From Torreya grandis (Eukaryota > Streptophyta > Pinopsida > Cupressales > Taxaceae): a stretch of DNA of 64,000 nucleotides. The position numbers and the translations under genes are program-made. Location of the stretch: NCBI GenBank assembly GCA_037957365.1, contig JARHVA010002371.1, positions 1,054,001 through 1,118,000 of the forward strand, written 5' to 3'. Below the pieces are notes generated by a model. It was not told where the DNA came from. It worked only from the letters and a program-made list of their open reading frames with translations, and ran no database searches. Shown one piece after another: positions 35,620 to 46,309 of this stretch. The first letter of the stretch is position 1. Every line of letters begins with the position of its first letter.

Positions 35620-36779
35620 TGTGAATTAGGAATTTGACTAAGAAGAGGAGATTAGTGTTGTGTTAGTGAATGAAACCAAATTAAAAACACACTAAACTAA
35701 CATCTTCATGCCTAGTTACTATGGTGATATTAATAAATAAAAAATAAAAATAAACACAACTAAAAAATTAAGGAAAAACAAGAATCCTTCACCTTCCTTG
35801 GATGCTCCAAATGCTTTTATAGTAGTGGCTTGCTTGGTCTATGCTCATGAAGTCCTTATTAATAGAAGCTTGGCTAGATCTATTTCTCCTTGGCACCTTT
35901 GGCTTTGGCTTGGATTGGGATAAATTTGGCATGGTAACACTAGTTGCATAAATCTTCTAGGACTAATCCTACATTATAACTTTGCACAAATTAAGCTTTT
36001 GAAATGATGTTCATGGCCTCTCTATTTATAGATTTTTGAGATTGATCATAATCAACCTGAATCATCCATATTATGATTGAGATGTGTTACTAAGGATTAA
36101 TCTAATTTTTCAATTAAAATTGATAAATAGGTTCATCAATATTTGGGATAGAGGAGCAACTAAGAGGCATGGAGGGCTTTGATGAGGCATAGGAGGCATG
36201 AATCTTGATATTTGTGGCATTTATGGCCTAGGGATGTCTTCCAAAGAAATGAGGTCACCTAATGATGCATATATTCAAAATTAATTGCTAAAAATAAGTC
36301 TTCAATAAGTTTACATATAATTATTTATTAGGCCTTGATTTGGATTAATTAGCTCTTAAGCATGTTTAAGTACTTTGTGCACAAATTACTCAAATTGATT
36401 AGAATGTCTTGTTATTAGTCCAAAATTTGATTGGATTGGAATTAGAATATGATGTCAAATGTGTTGTATATTTCATCCCATTTAATATTTTACCAATACC
36501 AAATAACAAATGCATGTGTCTCATGCAAAAGATTTGATAGGAAAGAGCAATCCAGAGCACCTAGGTACAAAATTGACATTTTGACTTAAAATGAATTGAT
36601 CAAAGTTAGCTAGCCCATAAATTGATTTAATGATACTCTATCCAAAATCAACTCTTGAATATGTTAGTTTCACATCTTTTAGCATGTTTTAGTGTTTTTA
36701 GGCCAAATTATGTGCTTTAGGTTGAAATTGGTCAAAAGCTAGATTGGAGGTTATTGGTGGCTAGATTTAGGTGTCTATA
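35620..36779 (-). repeat. 5' LTR of the 21-kb gypsy element
   Basis: 1,160 bp, pairing with 15526-16689. In element orientation it runs from TATAGACACC to TTCACA. It would have driven transcription of the element toward lower coordinates. Confidence 0.88.
36022..36030 (-). promoter_or_regulatory. TATA box in the gypsy 5' LTR
   Basis: Minus-strand TATAAATAG, kept in both LTRs (15922-15930 in the other) while neighbouring bases differ. It is placed about 750 bp into the LTR, a reasonable U3/R position. Confidence 0.5.
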
Positions 36780-36784
36780 GTGGG
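36780..36784. repeat. Target-site duplication GTGGG (right copy)
   Basis: Matches 15521-15525 and marks the right end of the gypsy element. Confidence 0.85.
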
Positions 36785-38423
36785 TAAAAATGGACATTTC
36801 ACTAACACAAATAGTTATTTATGAAAATGATAGAGATAACATTTTGAAAATATTCAAAACCAAAATTAAACACTACATGGGAAACTGTGCAAAGTGATCA
36901 GACAAGGTTCACTCATAAATGAATTAATCACTGTAGATGGATTATAGATTAAAATGTAATTTTTCACTCTAGTTCAATAAAATTTGATCCATGTAAAAAC
37001 CAAAAATCATTATCACAAGGAAATGAATAATGTATTTGCCTTAATCATATATGAATGTTTTAATAAATGTGATGAAAAATAACAACCATTTTCCATTCAA
37101 CTATAATTTTACTTTATATTTGCATGAAATAGTATCATGCCCCTTGAATATGTATGCTAAATTTTAGAATATGTATCCTAAATGTAATGTGAATGTGTAG
37201 CTTTGAAATTTTGTTTCTATAAACTATTGTTCATATACTCATACATATGTTCACTGTACTCTATATCAATGTGCCAATGTTTTTCATGTATCTAAAACAT
37301 TTTTATATATAAACCATTTGAATCTTTGGAATCTTAAGAACCTAAACACTACTCTAATTTTACTCTTATGGAGGATTTTATCTCTAATACAAGCCCATTG
37401 TAATTCCCCCTTTTTATATGAGGTATGTGTCCTCTTAGTCACTCATCTAAGAATAAGAATTAACTATATCATGTAAAGTATAAAAATAGAATAATGTAAT
37501 ATCATTTGATCCTATGGAGAGTATGTCATCATATTAATGTATGTATCAATTAGGAGATACATGTAACATATGGAATGCAGGACATGAAAGTGTCATGTCT
37601 AGATAAACATATCAATGAAGTACATAATAAAATTAACCATGATAGTGATAGTGAATGATATAATCATGGCACCCTTCAATTTCAACAAGATAAAAAAACA
37701 CAACAAACTCATTGAGATCAAGAGTTATTTGTCACACATAGGCCAAAGGGCCACATGTAAGGGATATAAAAATGTCATAAAAATCAAGGCTAAAGTCTAC
37801 ATGCATGATGACATAAAAATGTCATAGAAAATGGATGTCAATGGGTGTCACAAAAAGAAATACCCAAAGTCCACACACAATAGTCAAAAACAAAGTAATA
37901 ACTCATGTAAAAGAGTAACACCATAAATGAATCATATAACAAGTGATTAGTTTACGCCATTCATATGTATCAATGTCATATTGTAGTAAAATGGCATATA
38001 ATGTCACACTGTGTAATAAATGAATAACTAACAAGGTATGTGTAATCAATATAGGTGGATCAACATGATACACATGTCATAGAAATATATAACATGTTAT
38101 AATGAAACTTGTGGAATAAGATGGCCCCAATGTGACCACTAGGTAGAGTGAAAACCAACATCTATATGTCCATGTGTAACATGTATGTACAACACAACAC
38201 TTAGATACCATGAAGTGCATTTGTTTATGTAAATAAAATTCCATATACCAAACATGTGGTAAATAAAATATGTAAAAATGTAAACTAGCCATCATGTTAT
38301 GTCCAGGTCCTAATTTTAGATTTTTTAATATTTTTATAATTTTGTTTATTTGATTTTTTTTGTATTTCTATAATATTTAACATTTGAGAAAAATAACTAA
38401 TGATTTTGTTTATGGGAATACCA
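36785..38423. other. No recognisable gene
   Basis: AT-rich sequence, once contiguous with 15,520, lying between the large gypsy and the copia element. The frames at 37615-37827 (+) and 38077-38295 (-) have no motif. Confidence 0.5.
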
Positions 38424-38639
38424 TGTTAAGCATAGGATATACTGAGAGGGGGGGTGAATTAGTATATCATATATCTTATAAAACTTTTCCGTTAATCAAA
38501 TTCCACTTAATCAAACATTCAAGATATGCAATAAAACTCAAATAATAAACACCACACAATATAGAGAGAGACACTAGATATAATGTGGAAACCCAATGTG
38601 GGAAAAACCATGAAGAACAATCTCAAGTATATGAATGAG

Positions 38640-38880
38640 CACCAACTCAAACAATATTCACAAGCATCAACTTGCAAGAGCACCAACCCCTTTGCTAAGC
38701 ACCAACATAGCAACAATTCATGAGCACTAATCCAAAAGATCACCAACCCCTTTGCTGAGCACCAACACAGCAACAATTCATGAGCACCAACCCATAGTAG
38801 CACCAAACCCTTTCTTGAGCACCAACACAACAACAATTTGTGAGCACCAACCCATAGGAGCACCAACCCCTTTGTATATA
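38640..38880. repeat. 60-bp tandem repeat inside the copia LTR (about 4 copies)
   Basis: Units repeat in an exact 60-bp register (for example from 38681, 38741 and 38801). They are built from GAGCACCAACAC, AGCAACAATTCATGAGCACC and GCACCAACCCCTTTGCT. On the minus strand it produces a repetitive 20-residue open frame that I regard as a by-product. It lies on the transcribed side of the LTR's TATA box. Confidence 0.9.
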
Positions 38881-39082
38881 CCACACAACTATCTCTTAAT
38901 GTTGCTATTTCAACAAATGATAGTTCATTACAACATCTCTTTCCTCTCTCTCACCTTTGCTCTTCTAAGCTAGATATAACAAATACAAATCATATTCATC
39001 TCTCACAAATGCTCTTCTAAGCTAGATATTTCTCTCTCAAATCAAACTCTTTCTTACACTATTCAAATGGCTTCTCAAGCCT

Positions 39083-39091
39083 TTATTTATA
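39083..39091 (-). promoter_or_regulatory. TATA box in the copia LTR
   Basis: Minus-strand TATAAATAA, about 490 bp into the LTR. Confidence 0.45.
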
Positions 39092-39576
39092 GCTTTCCAA
39101 ATGACCTTTGGCCTTCACCCTTTGTGACCCTTCAATCCTCATAGAAAATGGTGCCAAACTTGTATGACTCTTCATATCCTTGCCTTTGAAAATTCATGTG
39201 GTGACCCTTCATGAGCAAAAATGTCCTTCCCTCTTTTGTCCTTATCTTGGTGACTTTTCGTATTCCTTAAAGTGTCCCTTCATGAGAAATTGCACCCTTC
39301 CACTTTTGTCTTCACTTGGTGACTCTTGGAATTGCCCAAGATGACTCTTCATGGGAAAATGCATCCCATCCTTCTTTTGTCTTTACCTCGTGAATCTTTA
39401 ACTTCTAAATGGGCCCTTTTTTTGTCTCATATGCAACCAAAAATATATTTATCAATATTAAATAAATATTAACACACATTATCCAAAATATAACTATTAT
39501 AAATATCATTAAATGTAATGGGGCCTTTATCACCAATAAAGCTAGACCTTTGACATTAATGCCAATATTTCCAACA

Positions 39577-39590
39577 ATCTCCCCCTTTGT
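39577..39590 (-). promoter_or_regulatory. Polypurine tract of the copia element
   Basis: Minus-strand ACAAAGGGGGAGAT directly before the LTR start TGTTGG; a classic copia polypurine tract. Confidence 0.8.
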
Positions 39591-39839
39591 CATTGATGGT
39601 AACCTTAATCTTGAAACTTCCACATCCTGAATCCTGCACATACTAACATATGAAAACATATAGTAACTCCCCCTTACTATAGTAACTTGTACCTATTCTA
39701 TGTACCTATTTTTGCACCTGTACCTATACCTGTTATTCTTCCCCTTTGACATCAATGGCAAAGGGCCTACTTGGAGCTAACACTTAGCTCCCCCTCAATT
39801 GATCCTAAACCTCAATGGTAGGAAGTAAAGGAAATTACT

Positions 39840-40369
39840 CTAAACTTCTCTCACAAATACTCAAATGTGTCTTTTGGTAGTGCCTTTGTGAAAATATCTG
39901 CAATTTGCTCTACAGTACTAATATATTCCATCTTAACCTATTGATCTGCAACCTGTTCTCTCAAGAAGTGATATCTAATGGGAATATGTTTTGTTCTTGA
40001 ATGCATTACTAGATTTTTTACAATATTTATAGCACTCGTGTTATCAAAAAAAATGTAAATAGGTTCATCATACTTTACCTTGATATCTTCCAAAGTTTGC
40101 TTCATCCAAAGCACTTGAGTACACCACAATACTACTATAATATATTCTACTCCAGCTGTAGAAAGTGATACTAAATTCTACTTCTTGCTTAGCCATGATA
40201 CTAAGCTATCACCAAGGAAGAAAGCTCCTCCACTTGTAATCTTTATATCATTTAAGTACCCTGCCCAATCTGAATTAGTATAAGCAACCAAAGTGAAATA
40301 TTTACCTGTGGGATACCATAATCCATAATCCAATGTCCCCTTAAAATATTTGAATATTCTTTTCACCAA
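39840..40369 (-). pseudogene. RNase H and C-terminus of the copia polyprotein
   Basis: Reads LVAYTNSDWAGYLND (first Asp region), then GDSLVSWLSKK, SLSTAGVEYIIVV (the A-E-Y block), ALYFDNTSAI-like FFDNTSAINIVKN, and HSRTKHIPIRYHFLREQV. It ends IADIFTKALP, the usual copia terminus. Main breaks are single stops near 40,130 and 40,178. It removes RNA during cDNA synthesis. Confidence 0.8.
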
Positions 40370-41340
40370 TTAAACATGACTATCTCTTGGAGATGACTGA
40401 TATCTTACAACCATACCTATTGCATGCATGATGTCTGGCCTCAATGTTGTCAAATATAAAAGACTACCAATCATAGATCTATACAAAGATTGATATGTAA
40501 CAGGTGAATCTTCATCCTTGCTCACCTTATTTCTTGTATACATAGGTGTGCCAACTAGTGCACAATCCTCAAAACTAAATTTCTTCAACATTTCCTTGGC
40601 ATATTTACTTTGAGATATGAAAATTACTTTATTGGATTGAAATATTTGCAACCCTAAGAAAAATGATAATTCTCCAAGCATAAACATCTCAAATTCTTTT
40701 TTCATTCTATTAAAAAATTATTTTGTCATCTTTTCAATATTTCCTCCAAAAATGATATCATCAACATATACTACAACAATCAATTGATGCTCACCTTTTG
40801 TTTTGATATAAAGATTACTATCATCAAATCCTCTCTTGAATACTTGATCTTGCAAGTACTTATCAAGTCTTGCATACCAAGCTCTGGGAGCTTGTTTTAA
40901 TCCATACAATGCTTTCTTCAATTTGCATACATGGTTACTAATATTTGAGAGAATAAATCCCTCAGGTTGCTCAATTTAGACCTATTCTTTAAGATTCCCA
41001 TTTAGGAAGGCAGATTTGACATCGATCTGAAATACTTTGAAATTTTTAAACACTGCATATGCAAGAAACATTCTTATAGCCTCTAACCTTGCCACCGGTG
41101 CAAAAGTTTCTTCAAAATCTATTCCCTCAATCTGAGCATATCCTTTACATACTAATCTTGCTTTATTTTTGGTCACCTCTCCATTTTTATTTAGCTTATT
41201 TCTATAAACCCATTTTGTTCCTATCACATTTTGATCTTTTGGTCTAGGCACTAATTCCCAAGTATCATTCTTATCTATTTTATTTAATTCTTCTTCCATA
41301 GCCTTAACCCAATGCTCATCATGTCTAACTTCTAAAAAAG
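40370..41340 (-). pseudogene. Reverse transcriptase of the copia polyprotein
   Basis: 105 open codons at 40982-41299 hold [43 protein letters not shown] and [14 protein letters not shown]. Then LKKALYGLKQAPRAWY and VVYVDDIIFGG (intact YVDD box), followed by LGELSFFLGLQI, GTPM and IGSLLYLTTLRPDI. Only about four stops break nearly 1 kb, so this copy is younger or less decayed than the gypsy RTs. Confidence 0.85.
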
Positions 41341-41599
41341 TTCTAGGCTAAATTTTAGATAACAAAGGGAAATTAACTTGTTTAGATTCACTTACCATCA
41401 TTCTTTTGGTGTGAATTCCTTCTTTTATATCCCTGATGATGTCACTTTCATTATGATTTCTCTGAATATATTTTTATGGAGTCTTGGTGCACTTTTTCTC
41501 CTTCTCTTTTTCCTCATCTTCATCTAATTCTTCAAAGCCTTCCTCTTCAATGATTTTAGGAATGTCTACTAGATCACTGATTCTTTGTGTTCCATCTTC

Positions 41600-42608
41600 T
41601 TCTATTCTGACACTTGCACTTTCAACAATTTTCTTGGTTTTTTGTTATAACATTTATAAGCTTTACTTTTACAAAAATAACCAAGAAATATACCTTCATC
41701 TATTTTTGATTCAAACTTACCAAGTTTTTCATCGGTTCTCTTTATGAAGCATTTACTACCAAAAACTCTATAATAATCAACTATTCTTGGTTTATCTTTC
41801 CATAGCTCATAAGGAGTCTTGTCACTGTTGACTCTTAATAAAGATCTATTCTAAATATGCACTAATGTACCAACCACCTCCCTCTGATATTTATCTGCTA
41901 TCTTGGATTCATTTAGCATTGTCCTCACCATCTCTTGAACTGTTCTATTTTGCCATTCAACTACTCCATTTTGCTATGGAGTTTTGGCTGCTAAATAGTA
42001 TCTCTTTATTCCATGATCTTCACAAAACTCAATAAATTGATCTGACATGAATTCTCCTCCTTGATCTGATCTTAGACACTTAATCTTCAAATTAGTTTCA
42101 TTCTCAACTAATGCTTTGAATGCTTTGAACTGTCTAAAAGCTTATGATTTTTTCTTTAAAAACATTACCCAAGTCATACGTGAAAAATCATCAATAAGCA
42201 ACATGAAATATTTATCACCTTAAGTACTTTGAGTCCTCATAGGTCCACTTAGGTCAATGTGAACAAGCTCTAGCATTTTAGTGGTCGAGTACTCTTTTGT
42301 TTTGAACTACCTTCTAGCCTGCTTCCCATGCTGACAAGGTCCACAAAGCATAAATGATGACTTTGTAATCTTTGAAAGATTCTTGACTGCTTATTTTTGC
42401 TGATTTTGACAAGATTATCAAAATTTATGTGCCCCAATCTCTTGTGCCATATCTAACTTTCTTCAATCTGACTCAAAAAAAAAATTTGTCCTTTGATGTT
42501 TGATACCATATATAAGTTATTACCTGTTCTCTGAGCATCTGCAATTTATACATCTATATATTTTCTTCTAATTTCACAAAAATCTACATAAGACTTTAAT
42601 GTGTGCCC
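41600..42608 (-). pseudogene. Integrase of the copia polyprotein
   Basis: In order: WHKRLGHINFDNL (the HHCC-like GAG-pre-integrase region), HIDLSGPM, LIDDFSRMTWV with the first Asp, RSDQGGEF with the second Asp, NGVVEWQNRT with the catalytic Glu, then LWKDKPRIV and the GKFESKIDEGIFLGY segment. All three catalytic residues seem present. Stops and small frameshifts occur about every 100 codons. It joins element cDNA to chromosomal DNA in the nucleus. Confidence 0.75.
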
Positions 42609-42881
42609 CTAATCACACATTTGACTTACACTCAAAATATTATGCTTAAGACCTTCTACATATAAAACATTTTTAATTTTATTTCTACCATTATCTAAAC
42701 TTAGTGTACCTTTTCTAGCAATTCTAGCAGTAGTATTGTCTCCAAATTTCACTGTGCCACCATTGATCTTATTCAAGGTTATGAAATTGATCTTGTCTCT
42801 TTTCATGTGATTTAAACATCTGCTATCAATAAACCATGTATTTTCTTCATTTCTTGCATGCAAAGCTATCTGGACCAACAT
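42609..42881 (-). pseudogene. Aspartic protease of the copia polyprotein
   Basis: An open 90-codon run. The active site reads TWFIDSRCLNHM, where D-S-G-C-S-x-H-M is expected, so the catalytic Asp is kept but Gly is replaced by Arg. GTLSLDNGRNKIKNVLYVEGLKHNILSVSQ follows the usual copia spacing. The substitution would impair self-processing. Confidence 0.75.
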
Positions 42882-42899
42882 AGAACCTTCAAGTTATTT

Positions 42900-43530
42900 C
42901 TTCTACCATGTCTGAACCTTTTTCTTGATGAATGGAGCCTTGAAAATCTGGTCCTTCTTGATTGACTCAAACACACTTATACAATACCAAGCTATGTGTC
43001 TAAATTTGTTACACTTGTAACAAATTATGGTCTCTTCATCAAAGCTTGATAGAGGAGAAAAAGAGTTGTAGCTTCTGCTTGACTCTACATTACTTTTCTT
43101 TTCCTTATTTCTGAGATTGTTAACTCTTTTTCTACATTCTAATTTCTTATGACCATATCCATTACAATAAAAATAGTAACCATAACAATAGGACCTATTT
43201 GTTTATCTATGACCTAATTGCCTTTTGTAGCTTTGTTCCTTCTAGCCTTCTTTGTCTTCTATATTCTTCACTTCTTCCCTTCTTGTTTCCTCATTTGTAA
43301 GAGCTTCAACATAGCTCTTCTTCTTTTCAAAACTGATACCTATCTTATCTGATATTGCCTTTTGGATTTCTAATATCTTATTCAACATATTAGTGCTATT
43401 CTCAAATTTTAAATTATTGGCTACTCTATCATTGATTGCTTTATTTGTTGTATCAAGATCTGCTTTTAAAGAAGCAATTTCAATAACATACCTTTCACAT
43501 TCTTTTCTTACTATTTTCAAACTATGCCAT
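42900..43530 (-). pseudogene. gag C-terminal part of the copia element (coiled coil and zinc knuckles)
   Basis: 43242-43520 gives 92 open codons of heptad-like charged sequence (VIEIASLKADLDTTNKAIND, NMLNKILEIQKAISDK). Downstream, a knuckle-like CGYGHKKLECRK and a second, CYKCNKFRHIAWYC, are readable at about 43,150 and 43,000. The N-terminal capsid portion is not found to the right, so gag is truncated at about 43,530. Confidence 0.6.
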
Positions 43531-44949
43531 TAGATATTATTCATTCTTCTTGTCCTCCTATGTTTACAAAGAGGAGGATATGGATCTTTAAATAAAGTAA
43601 TAAAAATGGAGAAGTAGTTACAAGGAATCCATCATGACCTTATAAGGCCTCCTTAGTTTAAATCCTATTTCCTTAGAAAGAGAATGAAAGTGTGTGACAT
43701 GTGGGGGGAGGATTTATTTGTGCAAGTAAATCCCAAAATACTAAAAACATTCAAATATATGAGTGAAAACCTCATTAAATATAAATTTATGTGAATTAAA
43801 AATTCACATAAATACAAATCCTACACACTCCTAAAGACTCAAGAAAGATAAAAGTGAACCCAATTGAAATTAATCTCTAACACTCCTGCTTAATCTTAAT
43901 TTGGGGTTTAAAAAGTGGAAAAAAAACTTTACAAATAAATCAAGGAGTTGAAATTACATAATTCTCCCCCTTAATGACAATTTCCTTTGAAAGGAAGTAC
44001 AAAGAATAAATGTGAGAGGAGGCACCAAAAATATTACAAAGGTTTAATTTTGATCATCAACAATCTAAAAAAAATTATGTGGGAAATAAATATGATCAAT
44101 CCACTCTGGAATAAATACCAACAAAAATAAATGGCAAACATATCCACAAGAACCTACCAAACACAAAGGCTAACACCAATTATTTAGGTTAAGAGAACAA
44201 AGATGCCATAAAATAATATCTAATAAGAGTAAAGAGACAACTTCCAAAGTTATTAATCTTGCACATGCAAAAGGAAGTTAGTTAAATCATAATGAGAAAA
44301 ATATATGAAAATATGATAAAATATTATGCAAAAAACATTATACATTTACAAAAGCTCCAAAAAGAAAGGCATTTGTTCTTGAAAAAACTTACAATACAAT
44401 AAGTAAGCAAAAGAGGCAAAGATAAAATAAGTAGTAGCAACAATGTTTGATTTTAGCTTACCATTTTTATTATCATTTTGTTTGAAAAAAAATGATATTC
44501 ATCATGACTTATTCTATTAAAATACTTACATTCTAACTTTTTATTTGGTTTGGAGTTAGAATTGTGGTCTATTTTTTCATTTCAAGTGTGAGACTTAGAA
44601 TTGTCTTTGTTATTTTTGTGTTGGTGTTTGGATACAAAAGCATGTTCATTGGTTTTTAGACTACCAAATTAATTTTTTTCTTGATGTAAGAAAGTAAAAA
44701 ATAGATCAAACATCAACTAAGTAGCCAAAGTAAGAATAAAAAGTTGTGAATAAACATTTGTAATGAATGACTAAAAAATATAGGTGAACACTTTTTCATA
44801 ATAGTATGAATTAAATGCAAATCTAAAAATTTAACACCAAAACTAGTTAAATGTAAATGTAAGGAATGAACCTTTCTCATAAAAGTATCCATAGTTTTAA
44901 TTTATTATATTACAAATCTAAAAGTTGATCTTGAATTTGATTTTTTATA
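43531..44949. other. No clear gene; possible fragment of another copia LTR
   Basis: On the minus strand a TTAAGGGGGAGAAT tract at about 43,957-43,972 precedes TATGTAATTTC, resembling a copia polypurine tract and LTR start, but no partner or coding region supports it. A perfect 13-bp hairpin lies at 43785-43813. The remainder is AT-rich without motif. Confidence 0.35.
43785..43813. other. Perfect 13-bp inverted repeat with 3-nt loop
   Basis: ATTTATGTGAATT (43785-43797), loop AAA, AATTCACATAAAT (43801-43813). It lies in the possible copia LTR fragment. Function unknown. Confidence 0.8.
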
Positions 44950-44954
44950 GATTC
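44950..44954. repeat. Target-site duplication GATTC (left copy)
   Basis: Repeated at 52904-52908; defines the second gypsy element. Confidence 0.8.
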
Positions 44955-46295
<1,341 letters not shown>

Positions 46296-46309
46296 TTTGT
46301 CCCTTCTTT
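46296..46309 (-). promoter_or_regulatory. Polypurine tract of the second gypsy element
   Basis: Minus-strand AAAGAAGGGACAAA immediately before the LTR start TGTAATCACC. Confidence 0.6.

Larger units (their letters stand above)
15526..36779 (-). mobile_element. Full-length Tat/Ogre-like Ty3/gypsy retrotransposon, 21.3 kb, inactive, with a nested insertion
   Basis: Paired LTRs (15526-16689 and 35620-36779), 5-bp target duplication, a primer site beside the right LTR and a polypurine tract beside the left LTR define a complete minus-strand element. In coding order it holds a 2.8-kb leader, gag with an N-terminal extension, protease, RT with the NKACPKD motif typical of the Tat clade, RNase H, a second RNase H, integrase, and a 2.2-kb 3' non-coding region. 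Without the insertion at 19167-24045 it would be about 16.4 kb, well above ordinary gypsy size but normal for Tat/Ogre elements. The two LTRs differ at roughly one base in ten by eye, so the insertion is old. Every coding domain has stops, and catalytic residues of protease, integrase and the second RNase H are changed. Confidence 0.85.
38424..39576 (-). repeat. 3' LTR of the copia element
   Basis: In element orientation it starts TGTTGGAAATATTGG at 39576, directly after the polypurine tract. It is taken to end ...TATGCTTAACA at 38424, giving TG...CA ends. The right edge is firm; the left edge is chosen from the terminal CA and the conserved GAGAGGGGGGGTGAATTAG-like segment just inside. There is no partner LTR to confirm it. 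Confidence 0.6.
38424..43530 (-). mobile_element. Ty1/copia retrotransposon, one LTR visible, 5' part missing
   Basis: Minus-strand order is gag fragment, protease, integrase, RT, RNase H, polypurine tract, 3' LTR. This protease-integrase-RT order is diagnostic of copia. Integrase comes before RT and the box is YVDD. No matching 5' LTR is found to the right; recognisable sequence stops near 43,530, so the 5' end is deleted or too diverged. Reading frames are better preserved than in the gypsy elements. Two zinc-knuckle-like motifs and a long coiled-coil gag suggest a Sirevirus-like group, but this is uncertain. Confidence 0.75.

Noticed and set aside
15526..36779. Endogenous pararetrovirus or virus integration
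   Set aside because: LTRs, 5-bp target duplication, integrase and Tat-type domain order all indicate a gypsy retrotransposon; no movement or coat protein signature was seen.
38640..38880. CRISPR-like array
   Set aside because: The repeats are contiguous 60-bp tandem units without unique spacers, in a plant retrotransposon LTR.
38519..38884. 121-codon repetitive minus-strand frame as a real protein
   Set aside because: It is the translation of the 60-bp LTR tandem repeat, whose unit length is a multiple of three and which has few stops; it lies in non-coding LTR sequence.
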